The notes below the pieces were generated by a model. It was not told where the DNA came from. It saw only the letters and a list, made by a program, of their open reading frames with translations, and ran no database searches. This document shows positions 51,632 to 60,237 of a stretch of DNA of 64,000 nt, one piece after another; within the stretch, counting starts at the first letter, position 1, and the number at the start of each line of letters is the position of its first letter. The translations under genes were made by a program, and so were the position numbers. The stretch spans positions 2,914,001-2,978,000 of the forward strand of contig NZ_CP114286.1 of assembly GCF_027111275.1 (NCBI RefSeq), read 5' to 3'. This stretch comes from Flavobacterium luteolum (GTDB taxonomy: Bacteria; Bacteroidota; Bacteroidia; Flavobacteriales; Flavobacteriaceae).

Positions 51632-52405
51632 TTAGTTTTCCTGTTTAAAGCAAAGCGGAATAATCTCGCCTTTTGCTAAACAGTATTTTTCAACCAATTC
51701 TGGTGCAATTTTGTTAGTGTAGTCTTCTTCGATAACAATAAATCCAATACTTCTTAATTTATCGAAATAATCGCGTCCGTAAACACGAACGTGATCGTAT
51801 TGGCCGAAGATTTTAGCGCGTTCCTTTTGGTCTGTAATCGAATCATCGGCAAAAGTAACTTCGCGAGATAAATCCTGAGGAATCTGCAAAATTGCCATTC
51901 CGCCTGGTTTTAAAACTCTGAATAATTCCTGCATTGCTTTTGTGTCGTCAGGAATATGCTCTAAAACGTGATTACATAAAATAACGTCATATTCATTGTC
52001 TTTGAAGGGTAAATTACAGATATCTGCTTTTACATCGGCCAATGGCGAAAGTAAGTCAGTTGTTGTGTAATCTAAATTTTTCTGCTTGCGAAATCTTTTA
52101 TAAAAAGCTTGTTCTGGAGCAAAATGCAATACTTTTTTCGGTGCTGTAAAAAAATCAGTTTGATCGTTTAAATACAACCAAAGCAAACGGTGTCTCTCTA
52201 AAGAAAGTGTACTTGGTGAAAGCACATTATTACGCTGTTTTCCGTATCCGTAAGGCAAAAACGATTTAAAGCTTTTTCCGTCAATTGGATCTGTAAATTT
52301 ATCTCCTTTTAAAGAGAAAGCTAAAATTGGACGCGCCACATAACTCAAACGAATTAATATTGGACGCGGGATTGTATTTAAAACTAATTTGAAAAGTTTT
52401 TTCAC
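51632..52405 (-). CDS. Class I SAM-dependent methyltransferase
   Basis: 257 residues. The N-terminal 80 residues are a lineage-specific part (RPILIRLSYVARPILAFSLKGD, then GKQRNNVLSPSTLSLERHRLLWLYL); the core is a Methyltransf_11-type domain with VLHFAPEQAF, DYTTTDLLSPLADVKADI, and ILCNHVLEHIPDDTKAMQELFRVLKPGGMAILQIP. Substrate unknown; may be a lipid or sugar. It lies 19 bases downstream of map, likely cotranscribed. Confidence 0.88.
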   Translation of the reverse strand: MKKLFKLVLNTIPRPILIRLSYVARPILAFSLKGDKFTDPIDGKSFKSFLPYGYGKQRNNVLSPSTLSLERHRLLWLYLNDQTDFFTAPKKVLHFAPEQAFYKRFRKQKNLDYTTTDLLSPLADVKADICNLPFKDNEYDVILCNHVLEHIPDDTKAMQELFRVLKPGGMAILQIPQDLSREVTFADDSITDQKERAKIFGQYDHVRVYGRDYFDKLRSIGFIVIEEDYTNKIAPELVEKYCLAKGEIIPLCFKQEN

Positions 52406-52424
52406 AGGGCTGATTCGGGTTGTA

Positions 52425-53243
52425 TTATAGTACTAATGGAACTTGTCTAAATTCGTCTTCTTCGTTGCTTTCGATTCCTAAAGCTTTGTAGATATATTGG
52501 AAAGTCGATAATAATTCAGGTTTTCCATCAATTAAAGCTACGTCGTGCTCGAAATGCGCGCTAGGTTTTCCGTCAGCAGTCAAGATTGTCCAGCCGTCTT
52601 TAAGTTGTTTGATGTTTCTAGTTCCCATGTTGATCATTGGTTCGATTGCTACAACCATTCCTTCAACAAAAAGTTTTCCTCGACCACGTTTTCCGTAATT
52701 TGGCATTTCTGGTTCTTCGTGCATTTTTTGCCCAACACCATGTCCAACCAATTCACGAACAACTCCGTAACCGTGAGCTTCAGTATATTTTTGAATCGCA
52801 TTTCCAACATCTTCAACGCGATTTCCAGCTTTAAATTCTCTAATTCCAACGTAAAGAGATTCTTTAGTTACGCGTAAAAGTTTTTTAACTTCAGGTGCAA
52901 CTTCTCCAATTTCAAAGCTGTAAGCGTGGTCTCCGTGAAAACCATTTTTAAAAGCTCCGCAGTCAACCGAAATTACATCACCGCTTTTTAGAGGTGTATT
53001 ATTAGGAATACCATGAACAACCTGAGCATTTGGACTCATGCAAAGTGAATTTGGGAAATCATACAATCCAAGGAAACTTGGAACTGCTCCGTGATCACGA
53101 ATAAATTCTTCGGCTAATTTGTCAAGATATAATGTAGTAACTCCTTCTTTAATTTCAGAAGCAATCATTCCTAATGTTTTTGATACGATTAAAGCACTTT
53201 CGCGCATTAATTCGATTTCCTCTCTAGTTTTTTGGATAATCAT
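52425..53243 (-). CDS. map: Type I methionine aminopeptidase
   Basis: 272 residues from ATG 53243 (MIIQKTREEIELMRESA); the open frame to 53267 is not conserved. Removes the initiator Met. Metal ligands appear in order: Asp in VDCGAFKNGFHGDHAYSF, His in LVGHGVGQKMHEEPEMPNYG, Glu in VVAIEPMINMG, and Glu in SAHFEHDVAL. Upstream -7 element TATTTTTG at 53265-53272 (minus). First gene of a likely two-gene unit with the methyltransferase. Confidence 0.95.
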   Translation of the reverse strand: MIIQKTREEIELMRESALIVSKTLGMIASEIKEGVTTLYLDKLAEEFIRDHGAVPSFLGLYDFPNSLCMSPNAQVVHGIPNNTPLKSGDVISVDCGAFKNGFHGDHAYSFEIGEVAPEVKKLLRVTKESLYVGIREFKAGNRVEDVGNAIQKYTEAHGYGVVRELVGHGVGQKMHEEPEMPNYGKRGRGKLFVEGMVVAIEPMINMGTRNIKQLKDGWTILTADGKPSAHFEHDVALIDGKPELLSTFQYIYKALGIESNEEDEFRQVPLVL

Positions 53244-53264
53244 ATTTTTTCCATTTTCAGTTGG

Positions 53265-53272
53265 CAAAAATA
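53265..53272 (-). promoter_or_regulatory. -7 element of map
   Basis: Minus strand TATTTTTG, 21 bases before the chosen ATG; it supports that start over the longer frame, which would overlap it. Confidence 0.5.
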
Positions 53273-53289
53273 CAACTTTTAATTAAAAT

Positions 53290-53402
53290 TTTTCGCCACG
53301 AATTCACGAATTATCTCAAAACAAAATTTTTAAAAATGTATTGCACTAATGAATTGGTTAATTTTAAAAGAATATATATGAATTTGTGGCTATCAAAATG
53401 AT
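53290..53402. repeat. Degenerate GCCACGAATTCACGAATT repeat
   Basis: Left arm TTCGCCACGAATTCACGAATTATCTC; right arm ATGAATTTGTGGCTATCAAAA is a decayed complement. Between divergent map and DUF445. Weaker relative of the 26665-26794 element. Confidence 0.6.
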
Positions 53403-53462
53403 CAATAGAGTTAAACCCTTTCAGAAAAAAGCCATAAATTAGTAGTACAAATGTTTATAATT

Positions 53463-54713
53463 ATGGAAACTATTATAGATCGAGATATTGCCAAAGTAAA
53501 AGCTCTCAAGAAAATGAAGCAAAATGCTTTGGGGCTTTTAGGAGTTGCTGTGCTGCTGTTTGTAATTGCAATTTATTTCAAAATTCCAATACTTCAAGCT
53601 TTTAGCGAGGCGGCTATGGTTGGAGGAATCGCCGATTGGTTTGCTGTTGTGGCGCTTTTTCGTCACCCTATGGGAATTCCGATTTGGCATACAGCGATTA
53701 TTCCGACCAAGAAAAATGAAATAGGAGAGAACCTTGGAAATTTTGTTTCTGAGGAGTTTTTAGACCGAGAAAAATTGGAAATAAAACTTGACGAATTCAA
53801 TTTTGCCACCAAAGCTTCAGATTGGCTTTCTAAGCAAGAAAACGCCAATAAAATTGCCAATGCAGTTGCGATAAATATTATTCCTGGAATTTTAAGAACT
53901 ATAAAAGATGAAGATGTCAGAAGATTTATTCAGGTTCAGTTTAAGGAAAAAATAGAAGGAATTAATTTTGGCGATTGGGTAGCGTTGGCATTAGAACCTT
54001 TGCAAAAAGGAAATTTAAAAAATCAGATGCTGACAAATCTTTTGGAAGTAATGAGTGCTGAATTGACTAACAACAAGGATTTAATTAGGCAAAAAGTTAA
54101 AGCTTCAACCCCGCTTTTAAGTTTCGGATTGGCTGATAAAAGCATTACAGAGGGTGTTTTTAATGGTTTGCAGGATTTTCTAAATGAAGCTAAAAAACCT
54201 GAAAGCGCAGTACGCGTAAAAATAGACGAATACATTTTTAATTTCTTAGAAAAAGTAAAAAACTCAGAAGAAATGAGAGCCAAAATCAACGATATGATTT
54301 TGGGTTTTGTTGGGAAAAAAGAGGTTCAAGATTATATTAATAGCATTTGGGATGAAATTAAATTGTCCATTACAAGCGATTTAAATAAAGGTGATAATTC
54401 TTCAATAAAAAATAGCATTTCAAATTTAATCCAGACTTTCGGAAACGGAATTAAAGAAGATCCTGTTATGATCAACAAGATAAACGGTTTCATTAAAAAT
54501 GATTTGCTTTCAATGCTTTTGAATAACAAAAAAGTAATAGGGGATTTGATTTCGTCAACTGTAAAAAGTTGGGATGGAAAAGAGGTTTCCGAAAAATTAG
54601 AATTAGAAATTGGAAAAGATCTTCAATATATTCGAATTAACGGAACTTTGGTTGGAGGTGTTATTGGTCTTGTAATTTATGGAGTTGAGCAATTGTATCA
54701 TTTTGTTTTTTAA
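53463..54713 (+). CDS. DUF445 family membrane protein
   Basis: 416 residues from ATG 53463 (METIIDRDIAKV); an ATG 12 bases upstream is in frame. Membrane segments at about 21-40 and at the C-terminus (VGGVIGLVIYGVEQLYHFVF); between them is a long helical domain, KNEIGENLGNFVSEEFLDREKLEIKLDEF and several amphipathic stretches. DUF445 (YjiN-like) has no known function. The FRHPMGIPIWHTAIIPTKKNEIG block is the family signature. Confidence 0.88.
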   Translation: METIIDRDIAKVKALKKMKQNALGLLGVAVLLFVIAIYFKIPILQAFSEAAMVGGIADWFAVVALFRHPMGIPIWHTAIIPTKKNEIGENLGNFVSEEFLDREKLEIKLDEFNFATKASDWLSKQENANKIANAVAINIIPGILRTIKDEDVRRFIQVQFKEKIEGINFGDWVALALEPLQKGNLKNQMLTNLLEVMSAELTNNKDLIRQKVKASTPLLSFGLADKSITEGVFNGLQDFLNEAKKPESAVRVKIDEYIFNFLEKVKNSEEMRAKINDMILGFVGKKEVQDYINSIWDEIKLSITSDLNKGDNSSIKNSISNLIQTFGNGIKEDPVMINKINGFIKNDLLSMLLNNKKVIGDLISSTVKSWDGKEVSEKLELEIGKDLQYIRINGTLVGGVIGLVIYGVEQLYHFVF

Positions 54714-54946
54714 ACCATATAAGTTATATAGGTAAATATAAATTGAGGCTGTTTTCTTTCTGGAAATAGAAATCATATAAGGAATATAAGTTAGTTCAAA
54801 CATTTTTTTTTGAAGCTTTACATTCTAGTGTAAAATAGTTCTCGCAAAGTCGCAGAGACGCAAAGTTTTATAAATTTCTTTGCGTCTCTGCGTCTTTGCG
54901 AGATTTTTTTTAGTTCGGTTTAATGAACTTATATAACTTATATGGT
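54714..54946. repeat. Nested inverted repeats between DUF445 and gpmI
   Basis: Outer perfect 17-bp arms ACCATATAAGTTATATA (54714-54730) and its complement (54930-54946) enclose an independent 26-bp hairpin (54840-54865 with 54878-54903, one mismatch) of the CGCAAAG family. The outer type also flanks 60152-60237. It fills the gap between convergent genes, so may act as a bidirectional terminator. Confidence 0.88.
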
Positions 54947-54951
54947 GAAAA

Positions 54952-56469
54952 TTACAAAAGCGAATGACAAGTCATTGCATTTGGTTGCTGAATTCCCATT
55001 AATTCTAAAATAGTAGGAGCAATATCGCCTAAAACACCATTTTGAATGTTTTTCAATTCTTTGTCAACCAAAATAATCGGCACCGGGTTTGTAGTGTGAG
55101 CCGTATTTGGAGATCCATCAGGATTAATCATAGTTTCGCAGTTTCCGTGATCGGCAATTACGATTGTCGTATAATCATTTGCAAGAGCGGCTTCGATTAC
55201 TTTTTTCGCGCAAGCGTCAACAGCTTCACAAGCTTTAATTGCAGCTTCCATAATTCCAGTGTGCCCAACCATATCTCCGTTTGCGAAGTTCAAGCAAACA
55301 AAATCAACTTCACCTTTGTTCAATTCAGGAACAAGAGCATCTGCCAACTCGTAAGCGCTCATTTCTGGTTTTAAATCGTAAGTAGCCACTTTTGGGGAGT
55401 TTCTTAAGATTCTCTCTTCACCTTCAAAAGGAGTTTCTCTTCCGCCAGAGAAGAAGAAAGTTACGTGAGGATATTTCTCAGTCTCCGCAATTCTGATTTG
55501 TTTTTTGCCAGCTTTTTCTAAAACCTCACCAAGAGTTTCAGTAATATTGTCTTTATTGTAAACTACCTTTACGTTTTGGTACGTTTCATCGTAGTTTGTC
55601 AATGTTACATAATATAGGTTTAGTTTGTGCATATTTTGCTCATGAAAATCTTGCTGAGAAAGCGCTTCAGTAAGCTCACGTCCTCTGTCCGTTCTAAAGT
55701 TAAAGAAGATTACAACATCACCTTCAACAATTGTAGCAAGAGGTTTTGCGTTATCATCAACAATAACAACAGGCTCGATAAATTCGTCTGTTACGTCTTT
55801 TTCATAGCTTGCAAGAACACTTGCAACAGCATTTGTTGATGGAGTTCCAACACCGTTAACAAGAAGATCGTAAGCCAATTTTACACGCTCCCAACGTTTG
55901 TCACGATCCATTGCATAGTAGCGGCCAACAATCGAAGCAATTTTTACAGGAGTATCTTTAATATAATCTTCAAGATCATGAATGTATTTTGCACCAGATT
56001 TTGGGTCAACGTCACGTCCGTCTGTAAAAGCGTGAACATATACCTGATCTAAACCATATTCTTGAGACGCATCGATTAATCCGCGAAGGTGTGAAGTATG
56101 TGAGTGAACACCACCATCTGAAACTAATCCTAAAAAGTGTACTTTTTTATTATTGTCTTTAGCATAATTAAAAGCATCAATTAAAACTTGCTCTTTTGCT
56201 AAAGTTTTGTGCTCTACAGCTAAATTTATTTTGGCTAAATCTTGGTATACAATTCTTCCTGCACCTAGATTCATGTGTCCAACCTCACTATTTCCCATTT
56301 GTCCTTCTGGAAGACCAACATTTAACCCGTCAGTTCTAAGCTGTGCACTTGGGTAATTTTTGTATAGACTGTTTATAAAAGGAACATTTGCATTGTCTAT
56401 TGCAGATACTTTAGGGTCAGGAGATTTTCCCCAACCATCTAAAATCATAAGGATAACTTTTTTGTTCAT
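54952..56469 (-). CDS. gpmI: 2,3-bisphosphoglycerate-independent phosphoglycerate mutase
   Basis: 505 residues, standard iPGM length. Interconverts 3- and 2-phosphoglycerate in glycolysis, needing Mn2+. Catalytic Ser61 in QMGNSEVGHMNLGAGR and metal Asp11 in ILDGWGKS; DGGVHSHTSHLRGL, AFTDGRDVDPKSG, and IVIADHGNCETMINPDG later. No cofactor-dependent version seen here. -7 element TATATTTG at 56487-56494 (minus). Confidence 0.96.
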   Translation of the reverse strand: MNKKVILMILDGWGKSPDPKVSAIDNANVPFINSLYKNYPSAQLRTDGLNVGLPEGQMGNSEVGHMNLGAGRIVYQDLAKINLAVEHKTLAKEQVLIDAFNYAKDNNKKVHFLGLVSDGGVHSHTSHLRGLIDASQEYGLDQVYVHAFTDGRDVDPKSGAKYIHDLEDYIKDTPVKIASIVGRYYAMDRDKRWERVKLAYDLLVNGVGTPSTNAVASVLASYEKDVTDEFIEPVVIVDDNAKPLATIVEGDVVIFFNFRTDRGRELTEALSQQDFHEQNMHKLNLYYVTLTNYDETYQNVKVVYNKDNITETLGEVLEKAGKKQIRIAETEKYPHVTFFFSGGRETPFEGEERILRNSPKVATYDLKPEMSAYELADALVPELNKGEVDFVCLNFANGDMVGHTGIMEAAIKACEAVDACAKKVIEAALANDYTTIVIADHGNCETMINPDGSPNTAHTTNPVPIILVDKELKNIQNGVLGDIAPTILELMGIQQPNAMTCHSLL

Positions 56470-56486
56470 TGCATTTTTGTTTTCTA

Positions 56487-56494
56487 CAAATATA
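56487..56494 (-). promoter_or_regulatory. -7 element of gpmI
   Basis: Minus strand TATATTTG, 17 bases before the ATG. Confidence 0.55.
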
Positions 56495-56926
56495 AGGCAT
56501 TTCTAAAGTTTGAAACCTGATGAATGTTACATTTATGTTTAATAAAATGAACAATAAAAAAAAATATTGATTTAATTGAAGAAGCCTTTATTTTTTAAAA
56601 TTAATTCACGCTAAGCTCTTTTTATGACTTTATTTTTGACAGCATTATAGTCAATAAAGTATTTTGATGCTGGTAGAAAAGGCTTGTTTTAAAGCATCAT
56701 TGTTTAATAATCTGAAACATTATGCCTGAAATTATATTAATAACTTCTTTAAAATTAGCTGCATTGTATGTTTTGAATTCAAGATTTTCATTTTTGTTTC
56801 ATTTTTTTTAAGAAACGGATAAAAATGTTATGATTTTTTCTGTAAGATTTTATCTTAAAGAAAAAACGTTTTTATGTTAATAATGTTAAAGTTTAAGCAA
56901 AAAAGCCTTGAAAATCAGGCTTGTAT
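56495..56926. other. AT-rich spacer without recognised gene
   Basis: About 430 bases of very AT-rich sequence between divergent gpmI and the L,D-transpeptidase gene. One short hairpin AAGCCT/AGGCTT near 56903-56922 is seen. No coding frame with a credible start, no tRNA and no dispersed repeat. Confidence 0.55.
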
Positions 56927-56956
56927 TTTGCACGGTATGATTTTTTTATATTTTTG
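56927..56956 (+). promoter_or_regulatory. Promoter of the first L,D-transpeptidase gene
   Basis: TTTG (56927-56930), 18 bases, TATTTTTG (56949-56956), 36 bases before the ATG. Confidence 0.6.
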
Positions 56957-56992
56957 CGATACCCAAATTTTTGTTTAACCTAAAGAAATTCA

Positions 56993-57718
56993 ATGATTTA
57001 CAAAATTTATCCGTTATTTGTGTTTTTGCTATTGTCTTTTGGAAAAGATTCAAAAAACACACCCGACCTTAAGAAAAATGCCACTGTAAAAGCGATTGCC
57101 AAAGTCGAAAAAGTCACAGTAGATTCTAAAATCGAGAGCGTTTATAATTCATTAAATTCTAACAACTTTAAAATGCCTGAGCTTAAAACTTTCTCGGAAG
57201 CTTTAAAAGGATTTTATTTGTTGAAAGAAAGAGGAGTAATTAAGAAAGATATCTTAACACTGATTGATTTCAGTTTGTCATCGAACACAAAACGTTTGTG
57301 GGTGATTGATTTGGCTAGCAATACCATTTTGTTTAATTCGCTTGTTGCTCACGGAAGAAATACTGGAGAAGAATTTGCTTCAACATTTTCAAATCTTAAT
57401 TCGTCATTTAAAAGCAGTTTAGGGTTTTATTCAACAGGCGAAATATACCAAGGAAAACATGGCGCTTCTTTGCGTTTAGATGGTTTAGAAGATGGTGTCA
57501 ATGACAATGCTCGCGAAAGAGGCGTTGTAATGCATGGTGCAGATTATGTATCTGAATCTTTCATCAGAAACCATAAAAGATTAGGCAGAAGCCAAGGCTG
57601 TCCAGCGGTTCCAGTTGAATTGACAAACGAAATTATTCAATTAATAAAAGATAAATCGTGTTTATATATTTATCACCCGTCGAGAAGTTTCGCGATGGAG
57701 GAGAGGCTAATTTCTTAA
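56993..57718 (+). CDS. Murein L,D-transpeptidase catalytic domain family protein (YkuD-like)
   Basis: 241 residues. N-terminal hydrophobic segment (5-16) then a Lys-rich linker, catalytic domain from about 85. The catalytic Cys203 is in LGRSQGCPAVPVELT and a His in MHGADYV (181); this is the SxGCPAVP version typical of a distinct YkuD-like branch. It should act on peptidoglycan peptides in the periplasm (crosslinking or tethering). Convergent with, and overlapping by 12 bases, a second L,D-transpeptidase gene. Its terminator lies inside that opposite gene. Confidence 0.85.
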   Translation: MIYKIYPLFVFLLLSFGKDSKNTPDLKKNATVKAIAKVEKVTVDSKIESVYNSLNSNNFKMPELKTFSEALKGFYLLKERGVIKKDILTLIDFSLSSNTKRLWVIDLASNTILFNSLVAHGRNTGEEFASTFSNLNSSFKSSLGFYSTGEIYQGKHGASLRLDGLEDGVNDNARERGVVMHGADYVSESFIRNHKRLGRSQGCPAVPVELTNEIIQLIKDKSCLYIYHPSRSFAMEERLIS

Positions 57719-59290
57719 TTGCGCATATAAATCCGAATCTAAATCATAAATATCAGCTCTAAAAAGGAGCTGATTTTTTTTGCTCCATGCTGTCCAATAC
57801 CATTGGTAAAGAGCGTATTTTTTAGCGATTTTGAAGCTCATGGTTTTTTTGCTGGCAATAATGGTGTCAATTCTGTCTTGAGGCCAGTTTCCGTCAACAT
57901 CCAAAATGTGTTGTGCAAGTTCTATCGGATTTTCAACGCGTACGCATCCAGAACTCATAGAGCGGTTGTTTCGTCCAAAAATATTACGATGATTCGTGTC
58001 GTGCAGATAAACGCTATGGTGATTTGGAAATAAAATTTTCATCAATCCTAATGAATTATCATAGCCAGGACTTTGTACATAACGATAATTGTTTGGCTTG
58101 TTTTCATTCCATGACATCGGATTTACTACATTTCCAGAAGTGTCATAAATTGTTATATTTTTATTAGCGAGATAATTTCTGTTTCTTTTCATTGCTGGAA
58201 CTACATCTTCTTTCAAGATTGTTGGAGGAACGGTCCAAGTCGGATTAAAAACAACCGTTTTTAAAAACGAAGTAATAATAGGTGTTCTTCTTTTACTGGT
58301 TCCAACAACAACATTTCTAACTAAAGTTGTGTCTTGATTTTCGACAACATTCAAACTGTAATCTGGAATATTGATAATAAAATAGTTTTCGGCCAATTCT
58401 GACGGATACCATCTCCAACGCTCCAAATTAGCAATTATCTGTTTTTTTCTGCTTTCTTTTGAATAGTTTAAGGCACGAATGGTTCCTACTCCAATGACTC
58501 CATCCGAAGCCAAACCGTGTCTTTCCTGAAATCTTTTAACGGCTTCAAAAGTTTTCTGATTGTAAATCTGTGTCAGACTATCTTTTCCAGACATATCATT
58601 CCAATACAAAAGTCTTTTTTTAATATTTATTAAAGCAGGATTAGTATCATTTAAAACAATTTTATCGACAGACTCAATAGTTTTTACATTATCATCTGGA
58701 AAAGTATTGATGATTTCCAGTGCTTTTAATAGCTCTTTGTATGTTTGTGTTTTAGGCTGAATGTTTTCTACAATGCTATCTAATTTATTTTTATTGAAGC
58801 CTTTAATTAAAACAGAATTTACGTCAAATTCCTTTGCGTCTAAATCCCAATTAGTATACAGTTTTTTAGGGTCTAACTTTCCTTTGTATATATGATTAAT
58901 ATATTTTCCGAAATTATAAGTCAGTAAAATATCATACGTAGCCAAGTCTTTATCGCTAAGCGAAGCGACTTTGCTTTCGAATTTTTTTAGCTGAGATATC
59001 TTGTAATCTTCGGGTTCTAAACCTAATTCTTCTGATTTTTCTAATTGCGTTAAAACAAAAGTTCTTTTTTTAAGATTCCCCCATATAGTTTGATTTTCAG
59101 ATGCAATGTAAAATTGCTTTAAGGTTTCGCTTTTAAAAGTTCCTATTAATGCGGTGTCTATTTCGACAGTTCTCTCGTCAGTAAGTATAATTGCCGGCGC
59201 CTTTTTTTTGATAATAGGTGCGGGTTCTGGGCTTTCTTTTTTGCAGCCCACTAAAAGGCAGATTACTACTAAAGAGTAAAATATTTTCAT
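57707..59290 (-). CDS. L,D-transpeptidase, lipoprotein with peptidoglycan-binding domain (YcbB-like)
   Basis: 527 residues. Lipoprotein signal ending LLVGC (Cys16). A peptidoglycan-binding domain QKTFEAVKRFQERHGLASDGVIGVGTIRALN sits at about 235-275 and a YkuD catalytic domain follows. The catalytic motif is HDTNHRNIFGRNNRSMSSGCVRV with Cys near residue 447. Layout matches the LdtD/YcbB type that makes 3-3 crosslinks. It overlaps the convergent YkuD-like gene by 12 bases and starts 1 base after the GNAT stop. Confidence 0.92.
   Translation of the reverse strand: MKIFYSLVVICLLVGCKKESPEPAPIIKKKAPAIILTDERTVEIDTALIGTFKSETLKQFYIASENQTIWGNLKKRTFVLTQLEKSEELGLEPEDYKISQLKKFESKVASLSDKDLATYDILLTYNFGKYINHIYKGKLDPKKLYTNWDLDAKEFDVNSVLIKGFNKNKLDSIVENIQPKTQTYKELLKALEIINTFPDDNVKTIESVDKIVLNDTNPALINIKKRLLYWNDMSGKDSLTQIYNQKTFEAVKRFQERHGLASDGVIGVGTIRALNYSKESRKKQIIANLERWRWYPSELAENYFIINIPDYSLNVVENQDTTLVRNVVVGTSKRRTPIITSFLKTVVFNPTWTVPPTILKEDVVPAMKRNRNYLANKNITIYDTSGNVVNPMSWNENKPNNYRYVQSPGYDNSLGLMKILFPNHHSVYLHDTNHRNIFGRNNRSMSSGCVRVENPIELAQHILDVDGNWPQDRIDTIIASKKTMSFKIAKKYALYQWYWTAWSKKNQLLFRADIYDLDSDLYAQLRN
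57752..57785 (+). terminator. Rho-independent terminator embedded in the opposite gene
   Basis: Stem ATCAGCTC (57752-57759) with GAGCTGAT (57767-57774) followed by eight T's, 33 bases downstream of the YkuD-like stop on the plus strand, inside the coding sequence of the convergent transpeptidase (where it encodes KKNQLLFRADI). Confidence 0.75.
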
Positions 59291-59291
59291 T

Positions 59292-59729
59292 TTATAATTT
59301 TTTAAACATCAAATAATGTTCGCCAACATCTTTTATCTCAAATGCTTCGCCTAGTGGTTGATAGCTCATTTTTTGATAAAATCCGACAGCGGCAGTTCTG
59401 GCATTGAACCAAATTAATTCTATTTGGTTTTCAGTACAATAAGCTTCACAATGCCTTACCAAAGCCTCTCCAAGTCCTTTTTTCTGATGTGTTTCTAAAA
59501 CAGCCATCCCTCGAATCTGAGCTTGATTTTGAGCGGCAAATATAGGATTGATTTTTTCAAATAACGAAATAATTCCTGTTAAATTTTTATCTTCAAATAG
59601 ACCAAAATGATGTGTTGATTCTAAATCATCGCCTTCAAAGACGCAACTTTCTATGGGTTTTCCTTTTCTTAAAACAGGTTGACGAACGACATAAGTTTCA
59701 TTTGATGGAATTTCTTTAATTGTAATCAT
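59292..59729 (-). CDS. GNAT family N-acetyltransferase
   Basis: 145 residues. Acetyl-CoA loop is in IRGMAVLETHQKKGLGEALVRHCEAYC (motif A with QKKGLG), followed by IELIWFNARTAAVGFYQKMSYQPLGEAFEI (motif B). Substrate is unknown. Its stop lies 1 base before the transpeptidase start, so it is cotranscribed upstream of it. Confidence 0.9.
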   Translation of the reverse strand: MITIKEIPSNETYVVRQPVLRKGKPIESCVFEGDDLESTHHFGLFEDKNLTGIISLFEKINPIFAAQNQAQIRGMAVLETHQKKGLGEALVRHCEAYCTENQIELIWFNARTAAVGFYQKMSYQPLGEAFEIKDVGEHYLMFKKL

Positions 59730-59824
59730 GATTTTTTGAAAAAATATTGCTTTTATAACTTTTTAATTTTAAATAAGTTATAAAAAAATGTTGATTTTTA
59801 TTGATTTTTTTTGCCTAAAAGCTT

Positions 59825-59854
59825 GTTTTGAACTGAACTTTCTTTCTATATTTG
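59825..59854 (+). promoter_or_regulatory. Promoter of the first tRNA-Gly(TCC)
   Basis: TTG/TTTTG (59823-59830), spacer, TATATTTG (59847-59854), 10 bases before the tRNA. Confidence 0.7.
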
Positions 59855-59864
59855 CACAACCAAT

Positions 59865-59937
<73 letters not shown>

Positions 59938-59988
59938 CTAAAAGTAAACACGTTTTACTTATGTAAAAATAAATTTTTTGATTTTTAT

Positions 59989-60019
59989 TTTGTTTTAAAA
60001 ATTAAATTTTTTAAGTTTG
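59989..60019 (+). promoter_or_regulatory. Promoter of the second tRNA-Gly(TCC)
   Basis: TTTG (59989-59992), 19 bases, TAAGTTTG (60012-60019), 12 bases before the tRNA; so copy 2 has its own promoter. Confidence 0.72.
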
Positions 60020-60031
60020 CACCCGGTTAAT

Positions 60032-60104
<73 letters not shown>

Positions 60105-60108
60105 CTTC

Positions 60109-60140
60109 AAAAGCCTCAAACAATGTTTGAGGCTTTTTTG
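60109..60140 (+). terminator. Terminator after the tRNA-Gly pair
   Basis: Stem AAAAGCCTCAAAC (60109-60121) with GTTTGAGGCTTTT, loop AAT, then T's. Confidence 0.88.
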
Positions 60141-60151
60141 TTTTCTATTCT

Positions 60152-60237
60152 TTTTAAAACCGTATAAGTGATTTAAGTTGAGGTAAGTTTTTGAGCTTAG
60201 GTTTTAATAAACTTATATGACTTATATGGTTTTAAAA
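60152..60237. repeat. Inverted repeat, ACTTATATGACTTATATGGTTTT type
   Basis: Left arm at 60152-60179 and right arm AACTTATATGACTTATATGGTTTTAAAA (60210-60237) pair with few mismatches. Same family as the outer arms at 54714-54946 and a fragment at 51612-51628. Between the tRNA terminator and convergent peptidase E. Confidence 0.85.
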
